Assembly (NCBI GenBank): GCA_965115915.1
Contig: OZ220483.1
Span: 1,550,001-1,614,000, forward strand
Source: G965115915 sp965115915
Lineage (GTDB): Bacteria > Pseudomonadota > Gammaproteobacteria > Eutrophobiales > Eutrophobiaceae
Length of the DNA stretch: 64,000 nucleotides
Direction: 5' to 3'
Below, one piece after another: positions 38,901-50,900 of the stretch. Below the pieces are notes generated by a model that saw nothing but the letters and a program-made list of their open reading frames with translations, was not told the origin of the DNA and did not search any database. Both the position numbers and the translations under genes were made by a program. Position 1 is the first letter of the stretch; each line of letters opens with the position of its first letter.

Positions 38901-41900
38901 CGTCTTCGGTACCAGTCACCGTCACGGTCCGCGCCGTGCCCCAGTCACCGGTCATGAAGATCAGTTGCGCCGGGGAAACTGCCACCGCACTATCGGCACC
39001 GGACACCGTCACCGTCACCGCGGCATCCGGCTCCGTATCCAGCACCACCGTGTAGGCGGCTTCACCCCCCTCGTTCACTATCAGCGATTGCGGGTTCACC
39101 GTCACACCAGCCACCGCACTACCACGCGGCGTCGCAACGGCCGTGGCCGAAGCCGAACCAACATTCCCACTACCGAGCGCACCTACCGCACGCACCTGAA
39201 AACGATACGCGCTGCCGTTGCTCAGACTCCCCACCGTGTGGCTGTCGGTATCCGCGTCAGAACCCGAAATGGCCGTCCAGGACGCGCTTCCCCAACTCAA
39301 CATGTCGCTCGTACTCCGGTACTGCCAACTCGCAATCGTCCCCCCGCTGAGCGGCTTCGTCCAGGACAGCCTCACCTCGCCGTCTCCCGACGCCGCGCCC
39401 AAACTGGCCGCCCGACCCGGCGTCGTGTCACTGACCATCACAACCACATCAGCAACCTCCACATTCGCGTAGAAACTGTCGCGACTGGCTACCGTCTGCG
39501 TCAGCGTCACATAACCGTCCAGCGTATCGGCATCCACCGCCGCACTCACCGTCACCGTCTGCGCCGTGTCCCAGCCACCGGAAACACCCGTGTCAGTACC
39601 AAACGTCAGCACCGAGGGATTGACCCCCACATCAACAACGCTGCTGGGAGACGCCACCAGTGTCACCTCCACCTCGTGGGTCGGCTGAACACTGAGCCGC
39701 ACCGTGTAACTGCCGTCCTCCCCTCCCTCGTTCACACTCAACAGCTCACGGCTCAGCCTCACCCCCGGCCTGTCTCTGTCCGTCACCCTCACCTCAACAC
39801 TGTCCGCCGTCACCACCGAACCGTAACCACTGACCGCGTGCCGCAGCGTCACGCGCTCGTCCACCGCATCAGAATCCGCCTGCGCACTCACCGTCACCGT
39901 CTGCGGCGTGTCCCAGGCGCTGCTGGCAAACGTCAACTCCGAAGAGCTCACACTCACATCCGTACCCGCAAACCCGGACACCGTCACCGTCACATCCGCC
40001 GCCGGCTGGGTATTGAGCGCCACTGTATAGGTACCACCCATGCTGTCTCCTTCATCCACCGTCAGCCGGGTTTCACTCAGCGTCACGCCCGGGCTTGGCG
40101 GCGCCGTGTTGTCCGTCACCGTCACCGTGTCCGTGGCGTCACTTCCCACCGTGACACCCGCAAGCGGGGTCGTCAGCGTCACCGTCGCCATGTAACTGCG
40201 CGCCGCGTTGTACGTGCCATCTCCAGTACCCGGGGCCTGCGCCGCAAAACTCGCGTCCACACTGGTCCGACCCGCGGCAATACTGAAGTTCACCGCCGCC
40301 GCAGCAAAATCCGCCGTCGGCGTACCGCCGCTCAGCGTCACACGCCCATTCACCACCGTATCCGACGCCGCGCTCAGCGTCACCGGTACCGTCAACGACT
40401 GACCCTCCGTCACCGCAATGGTCCCGCTGGCCAGCGTCACCTCCGCACTGTCGTCGTCGTTCAACGTGCCATCCACCGCCACATCATCGCCCAACGCATA
40501 GCCCGTGCCCGACACCAGTGTAATACGATACGTCTCCGCTCCCTCCACAATCGCATCGTCCTCCGTCGCAATCGTCACCGTCGCCGTCTTGCCGCCGCCA
40601 AAGTTCGCCGTGGTAAACGTCCGCGTCAGCGCGCCCACGATGTCATCTCCATCAAAGCCACTCGAACCACGGTCCGACAGCGTCAGCCTCACAGCCAGCG
40701 TCCCTGTCACATCCTTGTCCGAGCTCACCGTCACACGAATCGCAGTACCTTCGCTCACCGCCGACGGCGCCGTCTCCAGCGTCAACTTCGGCGTCGTGTC
40801 CGTCACCGTCACACGGACATCCGGCACATCCACCGTGGCGTAGTCGCCTCCCGTAATACTGTGCGTCAGCGTCGCGCTCTCATCATCCGCATCCGAATCC
40901 GAAACCGCCGTCACCGTCACACTCTGCGCCGTGGCCCAGCCTCCACCACCTGTACCCGTACCAAAAGTCAGCGTCGACGGCGCAAACATCACATCCACAT
41001 TGTTACTGCTCGGCGTCACCGTCACCACCGCACTCGGCTGCGTAGCCAGCACCACCGTGTAAGTCTCGCCATCACTGTCTCCCTCATCCACCGTCAACGT
41101 GGTCCCGCTCAGTCTCACGCCCGGGCCCGACGCCGGGCTATTGTCGGTCACCCTCACCGTGTCCGTGTCGTCAACTCCCACCGTGACACCCGCAGGCGGT
41201 GTATCCAAAGTCACCGTCGCCGTGTAATCACGCGGCGCCTGGTAATTGCCATCCCCATTAGTCGGTATCTGCGCCGCAAAACTCGCGTCCGCACCGGTCT
41301 CGCCCGCCACAATACTGAAACGTACCGTCGCCGCGGCAAAATCCGCCGTCGGCGTACCGTCGCTCAGCGTCACACGCCCATTCACCACCGTGTCCGCCGC
41401 CGCACTCAGCGTCACCGGCACCGTCAACGATTGACCCTCGGTTACCTCAATGGCGCCAGTGCTCGCCAGCGTCACCTGCGCGCTGTCGTTGTCGTTCAGC
41501 GTGCCATTCACCGTTACCTGGCTGCCCAACACATAACCGCCTCTGGAGGTAGAGGTAATGGTAACGGTGTAGGTCTCGTCGCCCTCGACTACGTCATCAT
41601 CAAACGTATCTATTCTCGCTTCCCCTACCCTGCCACCTGCGAAATTCGCCACGGAAGAGCCGCTTAATACGGTCGCCTCGGGTTCAAACACTGTTGGCCC
41701 GCCAATATCCTTCTTCATGAAACCGCTCATGCCCCGGTCAGCCAGCGTCAGGCTCACAGGAAGTGCGCCCGCCACATTCTTGTCCGCGTTCACCATCAGA
41801 GTCATAACACCGCCCTCGGTCACCGCCGCCGGGGCGGTAATCAAGCTCAGCGTCGGCGTGATATCGTGCGTCGTCACCGCCACATCGGCACCCGCCACCC

Positions 41901-44900
41901 CGTCGTAGGCCCGGTCAAAACTGCTCGCCGTGTGTGTCAGTGTCGCACTGTCGTTCACCGTGTCCGTCCCGTCCTGCTCCGCGCTCACCGTCACCGTCTG
42001 CGCCGTATCCCAGTTGTCCGTGCCAAAGGTCAGTGCCGTCGGGCCAATGATTGCCACCTTGCTCGTGGCACCGCCCACCGTCACCGTCACATCCCCAGCG
42101 GGCCGCGCATCGAGCACCACCGTGTAGCTGCCGGTGGCTTCCTCCATCACCGTCAGCGACTGTGGATTGACCGTCATGCCTGCCACCGCACTCGCCCTCG
42201 GCGTCGCACCGGCTTCACCAGATGCCGCACCAAAATTGCTCACCCCCTGCGCCCCCACCGCACGTACCCGGAAACGGTAGGCCGTGCCATTGCTCAGACC
42301 GGACACCGTATGACTGCCAGTCCCCGCGCCGGACCCCCCAATCGCCGTCCACGCGCCGTAGGCACCGCCATCTTCCTGCTGCTGATACTGCCAACTCCCA
42401 ATCCCGCCACCAGAAACCGGCGCCACCCAGGACAACACCACCTGCGCATCCCCCGCTGTCGCACTCAAACGGGGCGGCTGACCCGGCGTGATATCCCGCA
42501 CCGTCACCCCAACAGCGGCGATCGGTACCCCATCGTAGTCCGTGTCGGTGCCACCCACCGCCGTGTGCGTCAGCAGCGCGCTTTCGTCCTCCACATCCGC
42601 ATCCCCCACGGCAGTGACCGTCACCGTCTGCGCCGTGTCCCAGTTGTCGGTTCTAAAGGTCAGTGCCGCACCGACCGTGACACCGGCGTTGTTACTACCG
42701 GGCGTGACCGTCACCGTGTCCGTCGGCCGCGTGTTCAACACCACCGTATAGCGACCGGTGGCGCCCTCCATCACCGTCAGCATACGCTCGCTCAGCGTCA
42801 CCCCGGGCCGGTTGTTGTCCGTCACCGTCACCGTCACACTGTGCGCCGCTGTCACCGAGCCGTAGCCACTAACCGTATGTGTCAGCATCGCACGGTCATC
42901 CACCGCGTCCACATCCGACCCGGCCGTCACCGTCACCGTCTGCGCCGTGTCCCAGCCACCGGCACCAGTGCCGGTACCAAAGCGCAGTGTTGCTGGCGCG
43001 AATGTCACCTCCGCATTGTCACTGCTCGGTGTCACCGTCACCGCCGCACTCGGCTGCGTATCCAGTACCACCGTATAGCTACCGGTGGCGCCCTCCGTCA
43101 CCGTCAACGATTGCGGCTCCACCGTCACGCCGTCGGACGGCACAGCGGTATTGTCGGTAACTCTTACGCCTCTGATGTTGTTCGTACCAAGGCTAACCCG
43201 GTCCGGCAGCGGATCTGTCAGCGTCAGTGTCGCGGTGTAGCGACGAACGGGATGGTAGACACCGTCTCCATCCCTGAAGAGCTTCGGAGCGAAACCGATA
43301 TTGCTAGAGGTGGTGGAGCCGGCCGAGATCGTGAACGCCCGCCTCGAACGAAGGAAGTCGTTCGTCGGCATACTGCCCGCTACCCCGGACAGTGTCACCG
43401 TACCGCTGATGTCTCGGCTCACTGGCTGGCTCGACCTCGCCCGAAAGGGCAGATTCCGCCCTTCGTAGACAGCAACGAAGCCGCCTGGAGTAAAAAACTC
43501 TACCACCGCGCTGTCGTTGTCATTGAGCGTGCCATCCGCCGTCGCATCGTCACCCACCACATACGCATTGCCCCCGCCCACGGTGTCAGCGGTCAACGTA
43601 ATGGTGTAGGTCTCCGCAGCTTCAACGATGGCATCGTCAAACGTGCCGAGCGGCGCCTCCGCCGTCCGGCTTCCCGATCCAAAATCCACAGTAACCCGCC
43701 TACTGACACTATTGATATTCGAACTCCCGGAAGAATCCATGTCCGCCGCGCTAAAGCCACTCGAACCCCGGTCCGCCAACGTCAGGTTCAGAACCCGCGT
43801 GCCCACCACAGCAACGTCCGATGTGACCGTCAGCCTGATCCTGTTGCCTTCCGTAACATCGGCAGGGTCCGTGGCCAATGTCAACACCGGCGTGGTGTCA
43901 CTCACCGTAACGCCGACATCCGCTATCGACAGCGCAGACGTGTACCCGCTGGCGCCGCTCGCCGTGTGTGTCAACGACACACTCTCGTCATCCGCATCCG
44001 CGTCTTCGGTACCAGTCACCGTCACGGTCCGCGCCGTGCCCCAGTTACCGGTCATGAAGATCAGTTGCGCCGGGGAAACTGCCACCGCACTATCGGCACC
44101 GGACACCGTCACCGTCACCGCGGCATCCGGCTCCGTATCCAGCACCACCGTGTAGGCGGCTTCACCCCCCTCGTTCACTATCAGCGATTGCGGGTTCACC
44201 GTCACACCAGCCACCGCACTACCACGCGGCGTCGCAACGGCCGTGGCCGAAGCCGAACCAACATTCCCACTACCGAGCGCACCTACCGCACGCACCTGAA
44301 AACGATACGCGCTGCCGTTGCTCAGACTCCCCACCGTGTGGCTGTCGGTATCCGCGTCAGAACCCGAAATGGCCGTCCAGGACGCGCTTCCCCAACTCAA
44401 CATGTCGCTCGTACTCCGGTACTGCCAACTCGCAATCGTCCCCCCGCTGAGCGGCTTCGTCCAGGACAGCCTCACCTCGCCGTCTCCCGACGCCGCGCCC
44501 AAACTGGCCGCCCGACCCGGCGTCGTGTCACTGACCATCACAACCACATCAGCAACCTCCACATTCGCGTAGAAACTGTCGCGACTGGCTACCGTCTGCG
44601 TCAGCGTCACATAACCGTCCAGCGTGTCAGCATCCACCGCCGCACTCACCGTCACCGTCTGCGCCGTGTCCCAGCCACCGGAAACACCCGTGTCAGTACC
44701 AAAAGTCAGCACCGAGGGATTGACCCCCACATCAACAACGCTGCTGGGAGACGCCACCAGTGTCACCTCCACCTCGTGGGTCGGCCGAACACTGAGCCGC
44801 ACCGTGTAACTGCCGTCCTCCCCTCCCTCGTTCACACTCAACAGCTCACGGCTCAGCCTCACCCCCGGCCTGTCTCTGTCCGTCACCCTCACCTCAACAC

Positions 44901-47900
44901 TGTCCGCCGTCACCACCGAACCGTAACCACTGACCGCGTGACGCAGCGACACGCGCTCGTCCACCGCATCAGAATCCACCTCCGCACTCACCGTCACCGT
45001 CTGCGGCACATTCCAGGTACCAGAGGGAAACACCAGCGTCCCCGGATTGACACTCACGTCGCCTCCGGCCCCGGACACCGTCACCGTCACATCCGCCGCC
45101 GGCTGGGTATTGAGCGCCACTGTATAGATCTCGCCATCACTGTCTCCCTCATCCACCGTCAAAGACCGCGGCGTCACCGTCACGCCTGCCGCGCTCGGCG
45201 GCGCCGTGTTGTCCGTTACCGTCACCGTGTCCGTGGCGTCACTTCCCACCGTGACACCCACAGGCGGGCTCCTCAGCGTCACCGTCGCCGTGTAACTACG
45301 CGACGCGTTGTGCTCACCATCTCCGTTACTTGCAGTCTTCGGCATGAAAACCGCGTTACCACTCGTCTGACTTGCCGCAATACTGAAGTTCACCATCGCC
45401 GCGGCAAAATCGTCCGTCGGCGTACCATCGCTCAGCGTCACGCGCCCATTCACCACCGCATCCGCCGCCGCGCTCATCGTCACCGGCACCGTCAACGACT
45501 GACCCTCCGTCACCGCAATGGTCGTACTACCCAGCGTCACCTGCGCACTGTCGTTGTCGTTCAACGTGCCATCCACCGTCACATCACTCCCCAACGTATA
45601 GCCCGTGCCCGTTCCCAGCGTGATGCTATACGTCTCCACTCCCTCCACAATCACATCGTTCACCGTCGCAATCGTCACCGCCGCCGTCGTGCCCCCGTTA
45701 AAATTGCCCGTGGTAAACGTCTGCGTCAGTGTGCCCGTGATGTCATCTGCAGTGAAGCCACTCGAACCTCGGTCCGCCAGCGTCAGACTCACCGACAGCG
45801 TCCCCGTCACATTGCTGTCCGAAGTCACCGTCACACTGATCGCAGCACCTTCCGTCACCGTGGACGGCGCCGTCTCCAGCGTCAACGCCGGCACCGTCAC
45901 CATCGTCCCCATACGCGACGCCGTCACCGCCGCACTCAGGGTCCCCGTGTAACGACGAAAACGCATCGTGTAGCTCGCCGCGGTCAGGTCCACATAACGG
46001 GTCGGTATACTATAACCCGAACCGCCTAAGGAAAGCGCCGCAAAACCGTTAGTCGGTAACGTCGTATCCCCCGCGATGTCTATCACACCACCATTAGCAG
46101 CATACTGATAGAAGCTCCGCGACGGCCCATGGACACAGAAACGATCCCGGGTCGCATCGTTGAAGCTTCTACATTCCGCTATAGTGCTCGGCACTTGCGA
46201 ATCACTCACCGTCTGTGACGACGGATAGAACACCAGGTAGCCACCATCGTCTCCGGCAGCTAGCGCAGGAAGGCCGGCGCCGCCCCGCCCCTCGGAATAA
46301 TTGGACACGATACCCCGTATGCGGGACCACTGAAAATACGGCGGGTCCCGGCGCCCAACACCAATAATAGAGCTCTCTACTGAACGTGCACCTGAAACAC
46401 GGAAGACGAAGTCATTAATCGTCACCGGTTCATCCAGTACACCGTCCGCGCTGGCGTCTGTCCCCACGGTATAGCCACTGCCCGCCACCAGCGTGATCCG
46501 GTAATAGTCATCTCCTTCATCCACGCTGTTGCTGCCTGTCGCAATGCTCACCGTCGCCGTGGTTCCGCCATTGAACGCCGCCGTCACCCCGTTTTGTGTC
46601 AGTCCACCAGGGAAATCCGACGCGTCGGTACCGCTGGGCATGGCGGCGGAGCGTGTGCTTTGCCATACCGAACGGTCCGCGATGCGCAGGTTCAGCGCGA
46701 GACTGCCGGCCACCGCCCGGTTTGCCGTGACACGGAGCTGAATCGCACTGCCCTCGTTCACTGTCGCCGGGTCCGTTAGCAACTGCAACACCGGCGTCGT
46801 GTCTCTCACCGTCACCTCAACGCTGTTGATCGTCACCCCCTGATAGTCGTTGTCGCTGCTGCTCGCGGTGTGCATCAACGACACGCTGTCATCCGACGCG
46901 TCCGCATCCAGACCCGCCTTCACCGTCACCGTCTGCGCCGTGTCCCAGGTGTTAGTGGCAAAGGTCAACTCCGATGAACTCAACGTCACATCTCCCAGCG
47001 TACCACCAACCGTCACCGTCACCGGCCCGCTCGGCTGCGTCGCCAGCACCACCGTGTAGGTACCGCCAGCACTGTCTCCTTCATCCACCGTCAACGCCTG
47101 CGGGTTCACCGTCACTCCCGCCACCGCAGCAGAACGCGGCGTCGCGCTCGCCTCCGCTGAGACCACACCATAATTCGCCGTCCCCACCGACCCCACCGCT
47201 CGTACCTGAAAACGGTACGCGCTGTCGTTGGTCAAACCGCTTACCGTGTAGCTCATCGTGCCCGCATTGGAACTCGGAACCGCCGTCCACGCACCGTAGG
47301 CATTGCTACCTGCCTGCTGACGGTATTGCCAGCTCGCACGGGTGCCGCCAGACACCGGCAGACCCCACGTCAACGTCACCTGCTTATCTCCCGCCACCGC
47401 GCTCAGACTGGCCGCCGCGCCCGGCGTCGTGTCCGTCACCGTCACCGCAACGCTGTCTATGCTCAGACTGCCTCCATAACCCGTCGCACCACCGCTCACA
47501 CTGTGCGTCAGCGTCACGCTGTCATCGTCCGTGTCGCTGTCCACCGCCGCCGTCACCGTCACTGTCTGTGCCGTGGCCCAGTTGCCGCCAGTACCCGAAG
47601 TAAAGGTCAGCGGAGAACCGCTCACCGTCACATCCCCCAGCGCCGCACTGCTCACCGTCACCGTCACATCCGCGTCCGGCTGCGTCGCCAGCACCACCGT
47701 GTAGCTACCGCCAGCACTGTCCCCTTCATCCACCGTCAACGTGGTCGCGCTCAGTCTCACGCCCGGGACCGAGGCCGGCGTGTTGTCCGTCACCGTCACC
47801 GTGTCCGTGTTGTCAGTTCCCACCGTCACGCCCATCGGCGGGCTCGTCAGCGTCACCGTCGCCGTGTAACTGCGCGGCGCGTTGTGCTCACCATCTCCGT

Positions 47901-50900
47901 TAGTCGCAGTCTTCGGCAGGAAAACCGCGTTACCACTCGTCTGACTTGCCGCAATACTGAAGTTCACCGCCGCCGCAGCAAAATCCGCCGTCGGCGTACC
48001 ATCGCTCAGCGTCACACGCCCATTCACCACCGTGTCCGCCGCCGCGCTCAGCGTCACCGGCACCGTCAGCGTTTGACCCTCCGTCACCGCAATGGTCGTG
48101 CTGGCCAGCGTCACCCGCGCGCTGTCGTTGTCGTTCAACGTGCCATCCACCGCCACATCATCGCCCAACGCATAGCCCGTGCCAGACACCAGCGTAATGC
48201 GATACGTCTCCGCGCCCTCCACAATCGCATCGTCCGCCGTCGCAATCGTCACCGCCGCCGTCGTGCCACCGCTAAAGCTCGCCGTGGTAAACGTCCGCGT
48301 CAGCGCGCCCACGATGTCATCCGCAGTAAAGCCACTCGAACCCCGGTCCGACAGCGTCAGGCTCACCGACAGCGTCCCAGACACATTTTTGTCCGAGGTG
48401 ACCGTCACACGGATCGCAGTACCCTCAGCCACCGCGGACGGCGCCGTCTCCAGCGTCAACACCGGTGTCGTGTCCGTCACCGTCACACTGACATCCGGCA
48501 CACTCACCGAGGCGTAGTCGCCTCCCGTAATGCCGTGCGCCAGCGTCGCGCTGTCATTATCCGCATCCGCATCCGCATCCGCCGTCACCGTCACCGTCTG
48601 TGCCATGTTCCAGCCACCGCTGCCGCTGCTGGTGCTAAAGCTTAGCGTCGCTGGCGTAAACTTCACATCCGCATTGTTGCTGCTCGGCGTCACCGTCACA
48701 TCCGCACTCGGCTGCGTCGCCAGCACCACCGTGTAGGTCCCGCCAGCACTGTCTCCCTCATCCACCGTCAACGCCTGCGGGCTCACCGTCACACCCGCCA
48801 CCGGCGCAGAACGCGGCGTCGCGCTCGCCTCCGCTGAGACCACACCATAATTCGCCGTCCCCACCGACCCCACCGCTCGTACCTGAAAACGGTATTCGGT
48901 GTCGTTAGTCAAACCGCTTACCGTGTAATTCGTCGTGCCCGCATTGGAACTCGGAACCGCCGTCCACGCACCGTAGGCATTGCTACCTGCCTGCTGACGA
49001 TATTGCCAGCTCGCACGGGCGCCGCCAGACACCGGCAGACCCCACGTCAACGTCACCTGCGCATCTCCCGCCACCGCGCTCAGACTGGCCGCCGCGCCCG
49101 GCGTCGTGTCCGTCACCGTCACCGCAACGCTGTCTATGCTCAGACCGCCCCCATAACCCGTCGCACCACCGCTCACACTGTGCGTCAGCGTCACGCTGTC
49201 ATCGTCCGTGTCGCTGTCCACCGCCGCCGTCACCGTCACCGTCTGCGCCATGTTCCAGTTGCCGCCAGTACCCGAAGTAAAGGTCAGCGGAGAACCGCTC
49301 ACCGTCACATCCCCCAGCGCCGCACTGCTCACCGTCACCGTCACATCCGCATCCGGCTGCGTCGCCAGCACCACCGTGTAGCTCCCGCCAGCACTGTCTC
49401 CCTCATCCACCGTCAACGCCTGCGGGCTCACCGTCACACCCGGGCTCGGCGCCGCCGTGTTGTCCGTTACCGTCACCGTGTCCGTGGCATCACTTCCCAC
49501 CGTGACACCCGCAGGCGGGCTCGTCAGCGTCACCGTCGCCGTGTAGCTGCGCGCCGCATTGTACATACTATCTCCGTTATTCGCAGTCTTCGGCAGGAAA
49601 ACCGCGTTACCACTCGTCTGACTTGCCGCAATACTGAAGTTCACCATCGCCGCGGCAAAATCCGCCGTCGGCGTACCATCGCTCAGCGTCACACGCCCAT
49701 TCACCACCGTGTCCGCCGCCGCGCTCAGCGTCACCGGCACCGTCAGCGTTTGACCCTCCGTCACCGCAATGGTCGTGCTGGCCAGTGTCACCCGTGCGCT
49801 GTCGTTGTCGTTCAACGTGCCATCCACCGCCACATCATCGCCCAACGCATAGCCCGTGCCCGACACCAGCGTAATGCGATACGTCTCCGCGCCCTCCACA
49901 ATCGCATCGTCCGCCGTCGCAATCGTCACCGCCGCCGTCTTGCCACCGCTAAAGCTCGCCGTGGTAAACGTCCGCGTCAGCGCGCCCACGATGTCATCCG
50001 CAGTAAAGCCACTCGAACCCCGGTCCGCCAGCGTCAGGCTCACCGACAGCGTCCCCGTCACATCCTTGTCCGAGGTGACCGTCACACGGATCGCAGTACC
50101 CTCAGCCACCGTGGACGGCGCCGTCTCCAGCGTCAACTTCGGCGTCGTGTCCGTCACCGTCACACTGACATCCGGCACACTCACCGAGGCGTAGTCGCCT
50201 CCCGTAATGCCGTGCGCCAGCGTCGCGCTGTCATTATCCGCATCCGCATCCAACCTCGCCGTCACCGTCACACTCTGCTCCGTGTCCCAGCCTCCGCCAC
50301 CCGTACCCGTACCAAAACGCAACGTCGCCGGCAAAAATGTCACATCCGCATTGTTGCTGCTCGGCGTCACCGTCACATCCGCACTCGGCTCCGTATCCAA
50401 CACCACCGTGTAGCTCCCCATCGACCCCTCATCCACCGTCAATGCACGGGGGCTCAGCGTCACGCCCGCCGTGTCGTTGTCCGTCACACTCACCTCAACA
50501 TCGGCAATGTTCAATCCAACCGTATATCCCGTCGCGCCGCTCGCCGCATGCGTCAGCGTCACGCTCTCGTTACTCGCATTCGCGTCATCCCCCGCCGTCA
50601 CCTTCACCGTCTGCGCCGTGGCCCAGCCTCCACCACCCGTACCCGTACCAAAGGTCAGCAGCGCCGGCGTCGCCGTCACATCCGTACCCGTGAAACCCCC
50701 CACCGTCACTGTCACATCCGCATCCGGCTCGGTAGCCAGCACCACCGTATAGCTATCCCCCGTCGTATCCTCCTCCGTCACCGTCAACGTGGTCTCACTC
50801 AGCCTCACGCCCGCCGTGTCGTTGTCCGTCACCGTCACCATCACACTGTTGATAGACACCCCCTCGTAGTTGTTATCACTGCTGCTCGCCGTATGCGTCA

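Larger units (their letters stand above)
28015..49110 (-). repeat. Array of eleven fibronectin type III domains within the passenger
   Basis: Each unit has the FN3 strand pattern: TPG..A.LSA.AGD.QV.L.W..P.SGG, then SWQYR, a YTVSGLTN..YRFQVRAVG motif and a final SAEA.ATP. Approximate positions: 28,015-28,310; 30,046-30,350; 32,375-32,680; 33,724-34,020; 35,399-35,705; 37,096-37,395; 39,121-39,430; 42,196-42,495; 44,221-44,530; 47,138-47,435; 48,816-49,110. Three subtypes occur (RAASLGAASGDGE, QPPRLSATAGDAQ, AAASLSAVAGD). They are dispersed among Calx-like modules, and none occurs in the N-terminal fragment (53.9-60.6 kb). Confidence 0.85.

Noticed and set aside
36337..41667. Very long plus-strand open frames opposite the giant gene (e.g. 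1,776 codons here; also 27,688-30,189, 41,866-46,029, 49,003-52,038, 53,630-58,156)
   Set aside because: They are Arg/His-rich mirror images of the repeats, arising because the minus-strand codons used for Thr, Val, Asp and Ser never produce stops in this antisense frame. They repeat wherever the modules repeat and have no start signals or family character.
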